Source of the DNA: Sphingobium indicum B90A
Lineage (GTDB): Bacteria; Pseudomonadota; Alphaproteobacteria; Sphingomonadales; Sphingomonadaceae
Assembly: GCF_000264945.2 (NCBI RefSeq)
Contig: NZ_CP013070.1
Span: forward strand, 930,001-994,000
Direction: 5' to 3'
DNA: 64,000 bases
Shown here: in pieces, positions 1 to 8,099 of the stretch
Layout: every line of letters begins with the position of its first letter
How positions within the stretch are numbered: the stretch's first letter is position 1
Position numbers and translations under genes: made by a program
Notes under the pieces: model-generated
Database searches by the model: none
What the model was told of the DNA's origin: nothing
Seen by the model: only the letters and a program-made list of their open reading frames with translations

Positions 1-432
1 CAATGGCTCCAATGGATCGACAAGCGGCGGACGCGGGCGCGCCAGACGCGGCGGCATTACCCGACCATAGAGGCGGCGGTGGCGCGCATGCGGGAACGCA
101 ACGACCATCTGTCGGTCGAGCAGGCGATGCACCTCACCGTCCACGGCGTCAACCGCAACGAGGATGGCAGCTATCGCTGGAAATTCGACCCCTATCTGCA
201 CGATCCGGCGCCTCAGGCCTGGTCGGATGTCGACCTGCCCCAGTTCTGGAAGCGGATCACATGCCCGACCCTGCTGTGCCTGGGCCTGGATAGCTGGGCG
301 TCCAATCCGGTGAAGGATGGGCGCGCCGCGCATTTCCAGGACGCGCGGCTGGTGGAATTCGCCAATGCGGGCCATTGGCTGCACCATGACCAGTTCGACC
401 GCTTCATGGCCGAACTGCGCGGCTTCCTCTGA
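1..432 (+). CDS. alpha/beta hydrolase, C-terminal part (5' end outside window)
   Basis: The reading frame is open from base 1 to the TGA at 430-432, so the gene starts upstream. The visible 143 residues look like the lid and C-terminal third of an alpha/beta-hydrolase: a charged helical segment, then a strand of the type PTLLCLGLD, which commonly carries the acid residue, and the motif GHWLHHDQ with the probable catalytic histidine, followed by the usual last helix. The nucleophile elbow lies outside the window, so the substrate class cannot be judged. The next gene is convergent. Confidence 0.75.
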   Translation, partial: QWLQWIDKRRTRARQTRRHYPTIEAAVARMRERNDHLSVEQAMHLTVHGVNRNEDGSYRWKFDPYLHDPAPQAWSDVDLPQFWKRITCPTLLCLGLDSWASNPVKDGRAAHFQDARLVEFANAGHWLHHDQFDRFMAELRGFL

Positions 433-504
433 CCCTTCCGCAGCGAAGCGCTGAGGCGTCACCTCCGGCCGGTGGAGGCCGTCAGGGCTGAATGTCGATA
501 CAGC

Positions 505-1437
505 CTAAGCGGCGAAGGCGGCGATGGCGGCCCGATATTCGGCCTTGAGCTGGGCGATGAAGTCGCCCGCCGGCTGAATGTCGCGGATGGCGCCGATTCC
601 CTGGCCCGCGCCCCAGACATCGCGCCAGGCTTTCTTGGCGCCGCCCGCCGCGCTGGAAAAGTCCATTTCCGACGCCTTCGGCAGATTGTCGGCATCCAGC
701 CCGGCGGCGGTAATGCTCGGCCGCAGATAATTGCCGAGCACGCCGGTGAAATAATCCGAATAGACGATGTCGGCCGCGCCGCTGTCGACGATCATCTGCT
801 TGTAGGCCGGTTCGGCATTGGCTTCCTGCGTCGCGATGAAGGGGGAACCCATATAGGCGAAGTCCGCACCCATCATCCGCGCCGCCGCGATCGATCGGCC
901 GGTGGCGATCGCGCCCGACAGGGCCAGCGGCCCGTCGAACCAGGCGCGGATTTCCTCCACCAGCGCGAAGGGCGACATGGTGCCGGCATGGCCGCCCGCG
1001 CCCGCCGCCACGGCGATCAGCCCGTCCGCGCCCTTCTGGATCGCCTTGCGCGCAAAGCCATTGTTGATGACGTCGTGCAGGACGATGCCGCCATAGCTGT
1101 GCACCGCCCGGTTCACATCCTCCCGCGCCCCCAGCGAGGTGATCACGATGGGCACGCGATATTTGACGCAGAGGGCGAGATCCTCCTCCAGCCGGCTGTT
1201 GGTCTTGTGCACGATCAGGTTGACCGCGAAGGGCGCGTCCCGGTCGGTCAGCGCCTCGCCCAATTGCTGGAGCCATCGTTCGAACATGCCGGACGGACGC
1301 GCATTGAGCGAAGGAAAGGAGCCCACGATCCCGGCGCGGCACTGGGCGATCACGAGCGCCGGCTGCGAGATGATGAACAACGGCGAACCGATCAGCGGCA
1401 GGGACAGGCGCCCTTCCAAAAATACCGGCAAACTCAT
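505..1437 (-). CDS. nitronate monooxygenase (2-nitropropane dioxygenase family)
   Basis: This 310-residue protein has the FMN-dependent TIM-barrel pattern of nitronate monooxygenases, which oxidise alkyl nitronates to carbonyl compounds and nitrite. It begins with PLIGSPLFIISQPALV, has the phosphate-binding signature GAGGHAGT with the catalytic-type His150, and later ALSGAIATGRSIAAARMMGA and GSPFIATQEA, the usual FMN phosphate loop and terminal barrel part. The ATG at 1437 fits the family N-terminus; an overlapping frame starting at 1444 lacks family motifs. Length is normal. The physiological substrate is unknown; many members are detoxifying or enoyl-reductase-like enzymes. Confidence 0.88.
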   Translation of the reverse strand: MSLPVFLEGRLSLPLIGSPLFIISQPALVIAQCRAGIVGSFPSLNARPSGMFERWLQQLGEALTDRDAPFAVNLIVHKTNSRLEEDLALCVKYRVPIVITSLGAREDVNRAVHSYGGIVLHDVINNGFARKAIQKGADGLIAVAAGAGGHAGTMSPFALVEEIRAWFDGPLALSGAIATGRSIAAARMMGADFAYMGSPFIATQEANAEPAYKQMIVDSGAADIVYSDYFTGVLGNYLRPSITAAGLDADNLPKASEMDFSSAAGGAKKAWRDVWGAGQGIGAIRDIQPAGDFIAQLKAEYRAAIAAFAA

Positions 1438-1605
1438 GGGCCAAGCCTCTCCTTCATGATTTCCAGCAGGGCGCTATCATTTAAGCGGGCGACGAAAAAG
1501 GCCGAATCGCGGAGATGCCGGGGGCAGGGAGGCGTCTTCCCCGATGCCGTAGGGTCAGGGGCGGCTGCCCCGCCGGCGATTGCGCTCCTGCCGACGGAAA
1601 ATGGC

Positions 1606-1626
1606 GGCCTTCGCCCCTAAAAGGCC
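1606..1626 (-). terminator. weak hairpin after the M28 peptidase gene
   Basis: On the minus strand GGCCTT and AAGGCC form a 6-bp stem just past the stop of the peptidase gene, followed by a short ATTTTC run. It is a weak candidate for rho-independent termination. The remaining bases between 1438 and 1605 show no gene. Confidence 0.35.
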
Positions 1627-1636
1627 ATGGATTCGC

Positions 1637-3283
1637 TCACTTGCCCGCCCGGCTCGCGTCGCGGATCGCGCGGAACTCGTCCCCCGGCATCCAGTTCGGC
1701 CAATCGGTCGCGACGGCAAGCGCGCGGCCCACATCATAATAGAGCTTCAGGTCCGCCTTCACCCCGCTCCAGTCCCATCTGGGGTCATATTCGTCCTTGG
1801 GGCCGTGATAATGATGCTCCTCATAGTCCTTGGCCGCCTTCGCGCCCGCGGCAGGCCCGCCCTTCGCCAGGTCCTGCCCGCCTTCGAAATAGAGCATCGG
1901 CACCCCATGCTTGGCGAAGCTGAAATGGTCGGATCGGTAGTAAAAGCCCTTTTCCGGGGTCGGCTCCAGGCTGGCGACCCGCTTCTGCGCCGCCAGGGCG
2001 CGGTCCAGATAGGCGTCGAGCTGCGACTTGCCCTTGCCGATCACCACGACATTCTTCGCCAGCCCCGCCATGCTGAGCGCGTCCATATTGACCCCGCCCA
2101 CCGTCTGCCCAAGCGGAAAGACCGGATGATTGCCGTAATAGGCCGACCCCAGCAGCCCCGATTCCTCCGCCGTCACCGCCAGGAAGACCTGGCTGCGCTC
2201 GGTCGGCCCGGCCTTCACATTGGCCTCCGCCAGGGCCACCAGCGCCGCCGTCCCGGTCGCATTGTCGATGGCGCCGTTGCAGATGTCGTCGCCGTCCGGC
2301 GCGGCCTCGCACCGGCCCAGATGGTCCCAGTGCGCCGCGTAGAGCACATATTCGTCGGGCCGCGCCTTGCCGGGGAGGAGCGCCACGACATTCTTCGAAC
2401 TATGCCTGCGAACGGCGTTGTCGAAGGAGACGCCCGCCTTCACATTCTTGAGCGGAACCGCCCTGAATCCGCGCTTCTTCGCCGCCGTCGTCAGCGCGTC
2501 GAGGTTCAGGCCCGCGCTTGCCATCAGCGCGGCCGCCTTGTCCTTTTGAATCCAGCCGATGGCGGCGGACTGGTCGGCATTGCCGTTGGCGCTGTCCGCC
2601 ACATGCTGCGCGCCCGTCCAGCTCGACTGCACGACGTTCCAGCCATAGGCGGCGGGCACGGTGTCATGCACGATGATCGCCGCCGCCGCGCCCTGCCGCG
2701 CCGCTTCCTCGAACTTGTAGGTCCAGCGGCCATAATAGGTCATCGCCCGCCCGTTGAACGGCCCGCGCAGCGTCGGCGTCTGGTAATCCGGATCATTCAC
2801 CAGGATGAGGACAGTCTTGCCCTTCACATTGACCCCGGCATAATCGTTCCACTTCTTCTCCGGCGCGTTGATGCCATAGCCGACGAAGACGACCGGGCTG
2901 TCCTTCACCTCGACATGCGGCTGGCCGGTGCGATAGGTGGCGATCACCATTTCGGGGCCGTAGGCGGCCGAAACCGCAGTCTTGCCCCCGGTGAAGCGCA
3001 GCGGAGACACATTCTTGGCGTCGATCTCCACCAGCGGCACGTCCTGGAACCAGCTTCCCTTGTTGCCGGGCTTCAGCCCCAGCGCCTCGAAACGCCGCAC
3101 CAGATAGGCCAGGGTCTTTTCCTCCCCGGCCGTTCCGGGGGCGCGCCCTTCATAGGCGTCGGACGAAATCTCCTTCACCACCTCCTTCATCGTGTCGATG
3201 GCAGGGCCGTCGTCGGCGGCAGCGGCAATCGCCGCGCTCCCGCTGGCAAGGGCGACAAGGGTGGTCAGGAAAAGCGCGCGCAT
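1637..3283 (-). CDS. secreted M28 family metallopeptidase with PA domain
   Basis: This 548-residue protein starts with a cleavable signal peptide (MRALFLTTLVALASGSAAIA), so it is exported. A protease-associated domain occupies roughly residues 125-290 as an insert, followed by the zinc aminopeptidase core. Probable co-catalytic zinc ligands are His318 in AAHWDH, Asp340 in GAIDNATG, Glu373/Glu374 in TAEESG, Asp401 in NMDALS, and a histidine in the EEHHYHGPKDEYD segment near residue 491. These match M28 peptidases (aminopeptidase or glutamate-carboxypeptidase-like), which trim N-terminal residues from peptides. The natural substrate is unknown. It stands alone, with a tandem-repeat region upstream. 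Confidence 0.9.
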   Translation of the reverse strand: MRALFLTTLVALASGSAAIAAAADDGPAIDTMKEVVKEISSDAYEGRAPGTAGEEKTLAYLVRRFEALGLKPGNKGSWFQDVPLVEIDAKNVSPLRFTGGKTAVSAAYGPEMVIATYRTGQPHVEVKDSPVVFVGYGINAPEKKWNDYAGVNVKGKTVLILVNDPDYQTPTLRGPFNGRAMTYYGRWTYKFEEAARQGAAAAIIVHDTVPAAYGWNVVQSSWTGAQHVADSANGNADQSAAIGWIQKDKAAALMASAGLNLDALTTAAKKRGFRAVPLKNVKAGVSFDNAVRRHSSKNVVALLPGKARPDEYVLYAAHWDHLGRCEAAPDGDDICNGAIDNATGTAALVALAEANVKAGPTERSQVFLAVTAEESGLLGSAYYGNHPVFPLGQTVGGVNMDALSMAGLAKNVVVIGKGKSQLDAYLDRALAAQKRVASLEPTPEKGFYYRSDHFSFAKHGVPMLYFEGGQDLAKGGPAAGAKAAKDYEEHHYHGPKDEYDPRWDWSGVKADLKLYYDVGRALAVATDWPNWMPGDEFRAIRDASRAGK

Positions 3284-3336
3284 GGCAAGGCCCTTGAAAA
3301 GACGGCGAATGCGCCGTTGATGCCAGTTGCCCGGCT

Positions 3337-3404
3337 GTCAAACAAGTAGGGCGGGCAAACAAGTCGGGCAGGCAAACAAGCCGAAGGGGCAAACAAAAAG
3401 GCGG
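3337..3404. repeat. four tandem copies of a 17-bp unit
   Basis: Units begin at 3337, 3354, 3371 and 3388, each with the core GGCAAACAAG (first copy GTCAAACAAG) and a variable seven-base tail. The array lies between the start of the peptidase gene and the end of rpsD; its last copy runs into the rpsD terminator. Confidence 0.85.
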
Positions 3405-3421
3405 CCCCGAAGGACCGCCTT
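3398..3421 (-). terminator. rho-independent terminator of rpsD
   Basis: On the minus strand the stem AAGGCGGTCC with a TTCG loop pairs with GGGCCGCCTT and runs into a T-rich tract, 30 bases past the rpsD stop codon. The stable UUCG-type loop is typical. Confidence 0.9.
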
Positions 3422-3451
3422 CCTGAAATTCTCGCCGGAAGCGAAACCGGA

Positions 3452-4066
3452 TCAGCGCGAATAGAATTCGACGACCAGATTGGGTTCCATCTTCACCGGA
3501 TAGGGCACTTCGTCCAGCGTCGGCACGCGGACATAGGTGACCTTGGCGGCGCCGTCAGCCACGACATAGTCGGGGATGTCGCGCTCGGGCAGGCCCTGGG
3601 CTTCCAGGACCAGCGCCATTTCCTGCGCCTTCTTGCCCAGGGTGATCTCATCGCCCGGCTTCACCAGGCGCGAGGCGATGTTGCACTTCACGCCGTTCAC
3701 ATAGATGTGGCCGTGCGACACGAGCTGGCGCGACGACCAGATGGTCGGGGCGAACTTGGCGCGATACACGACGGCGTCCAGGCGGCGTTCCAGCAGGCCG
3801 ATCAGGTTCTGGCCGGTGTCGCCCTTCATGCGGGCGGCTTCGGTGTAGTTCTTCTTGAACTGCTTTTCGGTGATGTCGCCATAATAGCCCTTCAGCTTCT
3901 GCTTGGCGCGAAGCTGGATGCCATAGTCGGACATCTTGCCCTTGCGGCGCTGGCCGTGCTGGCCGGGGCCATATTCCCGCTTGTTGACCGGGCTCTTGGG
4001 CCGGCCCCAGATGTTCTCGCCCATGCGGCGGTCGAGTTTGTACTTGGCGCTTGAACGCTTCGACAT
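3452..4066 (-). CDS. rpsD: 30S ribosomal protein S4
   Basis: The 204-residue product is ribosomal protein S4, a primary 16S rRNA-binding protein that nucleates assembly of the 30S body. The N-terminus [20 protein letters not shown] and the stretch [17 protein letters not shown] match the alphaproteobacterial form. The S4 RNA-binding fold covers about residues 94-155 ([31 protein letters not shown]). Length is standard. It is a single-gene unit with its own strong terminator. In alphaproteobacteria S4 is commonly encoded away from the alpha operon, which agrees with this location. Confidence 0.98.
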   Translation of the reverse strand: MSKRSSAKYKLDRRMGENIWGRPKSPVNKREYGPGQHGQRRKGKMSDYGIQLRAKQKLKGYYGDITEKQFKKNYTEAARMKGDTGQNLIGLLERRLDAVVYRAKFAPTIWSSRQLVSHGHIYVNGVKCNIASRLVKPGDEITLGKKAQEMALVLEAQGLPERDIPDYVVADGAAKVTYVRVPTLDEVPYPVKMEPNLVVEFYSR

Positions 4067-4300
4067 GATGATTCCTTAACAACTGCTTTTAACGTTTGTT
4101 CACCCTTCTGATCCGAAAACCGGTTCCCACTTTTCGGGAAGGGCGAATGTATCCCCGGTATCGCCTACGATCCATATTTCAGGGGCAGGGCCACCGTTTC
4201 ACCGGGATACGGGGCCAATCGCGAAGCGGCGCCTATGAAGAAGCGAGGACGCGATGTCAACCCTCGACAGCGCCTGTTTCCGGCCTTAGTTGAGCGGGCC

Positions 4301-4597
4301 ATGGACCCCGAAAGCTACACCACCATGGCCGACGTCCGCGCAGGGGTGGACGAAATCGACCGCCGGCTCGTCGCGCTGCTCGACCAACGCTTCGCCCATA
4401 TGCGCGCCGCCGCCCGGATCAAGCCGGAACGCGCCGCCGTCCGCGACGAGGCGCGCAAGGCGGAGGTGATCGAGAATGTCCGCGCCGAGGCGGAAAGGCT
4501 GGGCGCCCCGGCCGATGTTATTGCCGACCTTTGGGATCGATTGGTCGAAGCATCGATCGCCTATGAAATGACCGAATTCGACCGCCTCAAGGCATGA
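4301..4597 (+). CDS. chorismate mutase, AroQ type
   Basis: The 98-residue all-helical protein fits the AroQ chorismate mutase fold, which converts chorismate to prephenate for phenylalanine and tyrosine synthesis. Visible features are the first helix VRAGVDEIDRRLVALLDQRF, a basic second segment RAAARIKPERAAVRDEARKAEV holding the expected Arg and Lys ligands, and a last helix ending in YEMTEFDRL. I chose the ATG at 4301; the frame extends to 4235 and a later ATG at 4325 is possible. It is a stand-alone domain rather than a fusion to prephenate dehydratase. It converges on trmJ. Confidence 0.85.
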   Translation: MDPESYTTMADVRAGVDEIDRRLVALLDQRFAHMRAAARIKPERAAVRDEARKAEVIENVRAEAERLGAPADVIADLWDRLVEASIAYEMTEFDRLKA

Positions 4598-4598
4598 C

Positions 4599-4651
4599 GT
4601 GCTCCTGCGAAGGCAGGAGCCCAGTTCAAACATCCTGCCTTGGCAGAACAT
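4599..4651. repeat. palindromic repeat between convergent genes
   Basis: The unit GTGCTCCTGCGAAGGCAGGA, itself a hairpin (CTCCTGC-GAAG-GCAGGAG), is followed by a degenerate inverse copy around CCTGCCTTGGCAGAACA. It sits between the stops of chorismate mutase and trmJ. A better preserved pair of the same family is at 12789-12865. It could serve as a two-way transcription barrier. Confidence 0.75.
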
Positions 4652-4665
4652 GTTGCGCTCAGCGT

Positions 4666-5718
4666 TCAGCGCGACCGCGGATTGCCCAGCGCCGACAAGA
4701 CCCCGCGCAGGGTCCGCACCTCCAGATGGTTCCAGCCCGGCTTGGTCAGCAGGTTCCGCAAGGTGCGCTTGGTCGCGGGCGCCCGATCCGGCGGGAAGAA
4801 ATAGCCCGCACCTTCCAGCAGCGTCTCGAACTGCGCGATCATCCCCTCCAGTTCCGCCTGCGGAGCCGGTTGGCCCAGATCGACCACGGTCGGCTGCTCC
4901 AGCGAAGCCTGCTTCGACCATTCATAGGCGCACAATATCACCGCCTGCGCCAGGTTGAGCGACCCGAATTCCGGATTGATCGGCACGGTCAATATCTTCC
5001 GCGCCAGCGCCACATCCTCGGTCTCCAGCCCCGAACGTTCCGGCCCGAACACATAAGCGGAGCGTCCGGTGGCGGCATGGATTTCCCGCGCCGCCTCTTC
5101 GGGCGTCACCACCGGCTTGGTCACGCCCCGCTTGCGCACGGTGGTGGCGTAGACATGCGCGCAATCCGCCACCGCGTCGGCCAGAGTCCCGAAAACCTCC
5201 GCCTTGTCCAGCACCACGTCCGCGCCCGCCGCCGACGGCCCGGCATCCGGATTGGGCCAGCCGTCGCGCGGGGACACCAGCCGCATCTCGACCAGCCCGA
5301 AATTCAACATGGCCCGCGCCGCCTTGCCGATATTCTCGCCAAGCTGCGGGCGGACGAGCACGATGACGGGGGGTGGGGCGGTTTCAATCATACCATCGTT
5401 CGTCCTGAGTAGGGGCTGAGCCTGTCGAAGCCCCGTATCGAAGGACTTGCGCGCCAACTGGCTGATCATGTCCCAATCGCCAGCGATCAAGGCTTCCTTC
5501 TTCTTCCGCGACCAACCCTTGATCTGCTGCTCTGCGGAAATCGCTTCGTCGCGTGTCCCGAAATCCTGTTGCCAGACGAGCGACACTGGCCGCCGCTTCT
5601 GCGTGTATCCCGCAATCTCGCCCGATTGATGCTGGGCGATGCGCTGTTCCAGATTATCCGTATGCCCCAGATAGTAGCTGCCGTCCGAACAGCGCAGCAT
5701 ATAGACGTGGAAGGTCAC
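4666..5718 (-). CDS. trmJ: GIY-YIG nuclease domain fused in frame to TrmJ-type tRNA methyltransferase
   Basis: One open frame of 350 residues encodes two unrelated proteins. Residues 1-90 are a small GIY-YIG endonuclease of the YhbQ/UPF0213 kind: VYMLRC and YYLGHT for the two signature strands, the probable catalytic Arg26, and Glu63 in SAEQQIKGWSRKKKEALI. Residues 110-350 are a complete SPOUT methyltransferase like TrmJ, which 2'-O-methylates tRNA position 32: VRPQLGENIGKAARAMLNFG, YVFGPERSGLE and NPEFGSLNLAQAV are its knot motifs. The linker (about residues 92-108) is the translation of a palindromic repeat. TrmJ may instead start at the ATG at 5391 (241 residues), though I see no good ribosome site there. 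The fused frame opens with GTG. In related genomes I expect trmJ directly after nrdR. Confidence 0.88.
   Translation of the reverse strand: MTFHVYMLRCSDGSYYLGHTDNLEQRIAQHQSGEIAGYTQKRRPVSLVWQQDFGTRDEAISAEQQIKGWSRKKKEALIAGDWDMISQLARKSFDTGLRQAQPLLRTNDGMIETAPPPVIVLVRPQLGENIGKAARAMLNFGLVEMRLVSPRDGWPNPDAGPSAAGADVVLDKAEVFGTLADAVADCAHVYATTVRKRGVTKPVVTPEEAAREIHAATGRSAYVFGPERSGLETEDVALARKILTVPINPEFGSLNLAQAVILCAYEWSKQASLEQPTVVDLGQPAPQAELEGMIAQFETLLEGAGYFFPPDRAPATKRTLRNLLTKPGWNHLEVRTLRGVLSALGNPRSR
5398..5446. repeat. long hairpin repeat, left copy
   Basis: The copy opens with GTTCGTCCTGAGTAG and closes with CGTATCGAAGGAC. The ends pair as GTCCT/AGGAC, and an inner stem GGGGCT/AGCCCC (5412-5434) closes the loop GAGCCTGTCGA. 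It is translated on the minus strand as the linker between the GIY-YIG and TrmJ domains. Confidence 0.9.
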
Positions 5719-5724
5719 GGCCTG

Positions 5725-5774
5725 GTCCTTCGATATGCCATTTCGACTTCGCTCAATGGCTACTCAGGACAAAC
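5725..5774. repeat. long hairpin repeat, right copy (inverted)
   Basis: This copy begins GTCCTTCGATATGCC and ends TACTCAGGACAAAC, the reverse complement of the left copy apart from its inner stem, here GCCATT/AATGGC (5737-5760), closing the loop TCGACTTCGCTC. It lies 6 bases upstream of the GTG start of the nuclease frame and 25 bases past the nrdR stop. Confidence 0.9.
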
Positions 5775-5799
5775 GGAAGAAGAAAAGGACAGGGCGGGG

Positions 5800-6261
5800 T
5801 CAATCACTCCCCACCTCCTTCACCGTCGAGGCGAAATCCTCGAAGTCCCGCGCATCGGTGAAGTCCTTGTACACGCTGGCGAAGCGGATATAGGCGACGC
5901 TGTCCAGGCGTTTCAGCCCTTCCATCACCATCTCTCCGATCGCCCGCGCCGGAACCTCTCCGTCGCCCGACGTCTCCAACTGCCGCTGGATGCCCGAAAT
6001 CAGCTTCTCCAGCCGGCTGGGATCGATTGGCCGCTTCCGGCACGCGATCCCGATGGAGCGCGCCAGCTTGTCGCGGTCGAAGGCTTCCTTGCGCCCCTCG
6101 CTCTTCACCACCCATATGTCGCGAAGCTGTATCCGCTCGAAGGTGGTGAAGCGCGCGCCGCAGGCTTCGCACTGCCGACGACGACGGATGGCGGCGCCAT
6201 CCTCCGTCGGACGGCTGTCCTTCACCTGGCTGTCTTCATGGGCGCAAAAGGGGCAGCGCAA
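5800..6261 (-). CDS. nrdR: transcriptional repressor NrdR
   Basis: The 153-residue protein is NrdR, the ATP/dATP-sensing repressor of ribonucleotide reductase genes. It has the N-terminal zinc ribbon with Cys3, Cys6, Cys31 and Cys34 ([18 protein letters not shown] and [13 protein letters not shown]) followed by an ATP-cone from about residue 48 ([20 protein letters not shown]). The frame opens with TTG, 6 bases after the glyA stop, which implies translational coupling. glyA-nrdR adjacency is common in proteobacteria and links folate and one-carbon supply to dNTP synthesis. No NrdR box is recognised inside the window. Confidence 0.97.
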   Translation of the reverse strand: MRCPFCAHEDSQVKDSRPTEDGAAIRRRRQCEACGARFTTFERIQLRDIWVVKSEGRKEAFDRDKLARSIGIACRKRPIDPSRLEKLISGIQRQLETSGDGEVPARAIGEMVMEGLKRLDSVAYIRFASVYKDFTDARDFEDFASTVKEVGSD

Positions 6262-6267
6262 GCGACC

Positions 6268-7581
6268 TTATCCTTCGTAGATGGGGAAACGGGCGCAGAG
6301 GGCCGAAACGCGCTCGCGCACATCGGCTTCTATCGCGGCATCGCCATGTTCGCCATGATCGCGCAGCCCTTCCAGAACGTCCGCGATCATGTCGCCGATG
6401 GCCTCGAATTCCGCAACGCCGAAGCCGCGGGTCGTGCCTGCGGGCGAACCGACCCGAATGCCGCTCGTCTTGGTCGGCGGCAGCGGGTCGCCCGGCACGC
6501 CATTCTTGTTGCAGGTGATGAAGCTGCGCTCCAGCGCCTCGTCCGCATCCTTGCCCGAAATGCCATAGGGGCGCAGGTCGATCAGCGCCAGATGCGTGTC
6601 CGTGCCGCCCGAAACCACGGCCAGGCCGCGCTGCTCCAGCTTGCCGGCAAGCGCCTTGGCATTGGCGACGATGGCCTGGGCATAGGTCTTGAACTCAGGC
6701 CGCAGCGCTTCGCCGAAGGCCACCGCCTTCGCCGCGATCACATGCATCAGCGGCCCGCCCTGAAGGCCGGGGAACACCGCCGAATTGATCTTCTTCGCAA
6801 TGGCTTCGTCATCGGTCAGGATCATGCCGCCACGCGGCCCGCGCAGCGTCTTGTGCGTGGTGGTGGTCACGACATGGGCATGGCCGAAGGGCGTCGGATG
6901 CGCGCCGCCCGCCACCAGGCCGGCGAAATGCGCCATGTCGACCATCAGCAGCGCGCCGACCTTGTCCGCAATCGCCCGGAAGCGGGCAAAGTCCAGATGA
7001 CGCGGATAGGCCGAACCGCCCGCGATGATCAGCGTCGGCTTGGCCTCGACCGCCTGCGCCTCCAGCGCGTCATAGTCGATCACATGCGTGTCTTCGCGCA
7101 CGCCATATTGCACGGCATTATACCATTTGCCCGACAACGCGGGCTTCGCGCCGTGCGTCAGGTGCCCGCCCGCATCCAGCGACAGGCCCATGATGGTGTC
7201 GCCCGGCTTCGTCAGCGCCAGCATCACCGCACCGTTCGCCTGCGCGCCCGAATGGGGCTGCACATTGACGTAGCCGCAGTTGAAGATCTGCTTCGCCCGG
7301 TCGATGGCCAATTGCTCGACCTCGTCCGACGGCGCGCAGCCCTGATAATAGCGCTTGCCCGGATAGCCTTCGGCATATTTGTTGGTGAAGACCGAACCCT
7401 GCGCCTCCAGCACCGCCTTCGACACGATATTTTCCGAAGCGATCAGTTCGATCTGGTTCTGCTCGCGCTTCAGTTCATGGGTGACGCCCGCGAAGACCGC
7501 CGGATCGGCATCGGCCAGGCTGCGCGTGAAATAGCCTTCGGAACGGATGTCGGAAGGCTGGTCGAGGGTTGCGGTGCTCAT
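6268..7581 (-). CDS. glyA: serine hydroxymethyltransferase
   Basis: The 437-residue product is a fold-type I PLP enzyme that converts serine and tetrahydrofolate to glycine and methylene-tetrahydrofolate. Diagnostic segments are [20 protein letters not shown] near the N-terminus, [28 protein letters not shown], and [16 protein letters not shown] with the PLP Schiff-base Lys244. An AAGGAG ribosome site precedes the ATG. It is the second gene of the minus-strand unit rpiB-glyA-nrdR, only 12 bases after rpiB. Confidence 0.98.
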   Translation of the reverse strand: MSTATLDQPSDIRSEGYFTRSLADADPAVFAGVTHELKREQNQIELIASENIVSKAVLEAQGSVFTNKYAEGYPGKRYYQGCAPSDEVEQLAIDRAKQIFNCGYVNVQPHSGAQANGAVMLALTKPGDTIMGLSLDAGGHLTHGAKPALSGKWYNAVQYGVREDTHVIDYDALEAQAVEAKPTLIIAGGSAYPRHLDFARFRAIADKVGALLMVDMAHFAGLVAGGAHPTPFGHAHVVTTTTHKTLRGPRGGMILTDDEAIAKKINSAVFPGLQGGPLMHVIAAKAVAFGEALRPEFKTYAQAIVANAKALAGKLEQRGLAVVSGGTDTHLALIDLRPYGISGKDADEALERSFITCNKNGVPGDPLPPTKTSGIRVGSPAGTTRGFGVAEFEAIGDMIADVLEGLRDHGEHGDAAIEADVRERVSALCARFPIYEG

Positions 7582-7593
7582 AGGGCAGGCTCC

Positions 7594-8046
7594 TTAAAGC
7601 GCGGGCTGGGAGAGTTTCTCGACGCGGCCGGCATGGCGGCCTCCGCCGAAATCGGTGGTGAGGAAGGCGCTGACGCAGGCCTTGGCCATGTCCACGCCGG
7701 TCAGGCGCGCGCCCAGGGCCAGGACGTTGGCATCATTATGTTCCCGGCTGAGCGCGGCGGACAGCGGCTCCGACACCAGGGCGCAGCGGCAGGCGGGATT
7801 GCGGTTGACGGCGATGGAGATGCCGATGCCCGACCCGCAGAGCGCGATGCCCCGCTCCGCCGCACCCGAAGCCACCGCCGCCGCGAGCTTGTAGCCGAAA
7901 TCGGGATAATCCACCCGGTCGGCCGTCGCCGGACCCAGATCGTCGACCTCATGCCCTTCGGCGCGCAGCCAATCGGCGAGTTCCGCCTTCAGGTCCACGG
8001 CGGCATGGTCGGAAGCGAGGGCTATTTTCAAATGCCGGTTATCCAA
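7594..8046 (-). CDS. rpiB: ribose-5-phosphate isomerase B
   Basis: The 150-residue protein belongs to the RpiB/LacAB isomerases that interconvert ribose-5-phosphate and ribulose-5-phosphate in the pentose phosphate pathway. The motifs KIALASDHAAVDLKAELADW and GIALCGSGIGISIAVNRNP are characteristic; the Cys in the second is in the place of the catalytic cysteine of the family. The start is uncertain: the frame opens with TTG at 8046, while family members usually begin at the KIALASDHA strand, for which a TTG at 8031 is an alternative. It heads the rpiB-glyA-nrdR operon. Confidence 0.95.
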   Translation of the reverse strand: MDNRHLKIALASDHAAVDLKAELADWLRAEGHEVDDLGPATADRVDYPDFGYKLAAAVASGAAERGIALCGSGIGISIAVNRNPACRCALVSEPLSAALSREHNDANVLALGARLTGVDMAKACVSAFLTTDFGGGRHAGRVEKLSQPAL

Positions 8047-8099
8047 TCACTCAAAAAGTTGATTCGTTTCCCGCGCCTCATAGGAGGTGAACCGCGATA

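Larger units (their letters stand above)
5398..5774. mobile_element. candidate GIY-YIG cassette bounded by inverted hairpin repeats
   Basis: A 377-bp unit occupies the gap between nrdR and the trmJ start. Its ends are long inverted repeats (5398-5446 and 5725-5774), and between them lies only the GIY-YIG coding region. No transposase is present, so if mobile it would depend on the GIY-YIG nuclease or on host functions. Mobility is inference; the flanking repeat pair and its cargo are seen directly. Confidence 0.6.

Noticed and set aside
1580..3349. 589-residue plus-strand frame opposite the M28 peptidase
   Set aside because: It is Arg/His/Gly-rich, has no domain motif, and mirrors a peptidase gene with complete zinc motifs; long antisense frames are expected at this GC content.
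3337..3404. Tandem repeat as a CRISPR array
   Set aside because: Units are 17 bp with no separate spacers and there are no cas genes in the window.
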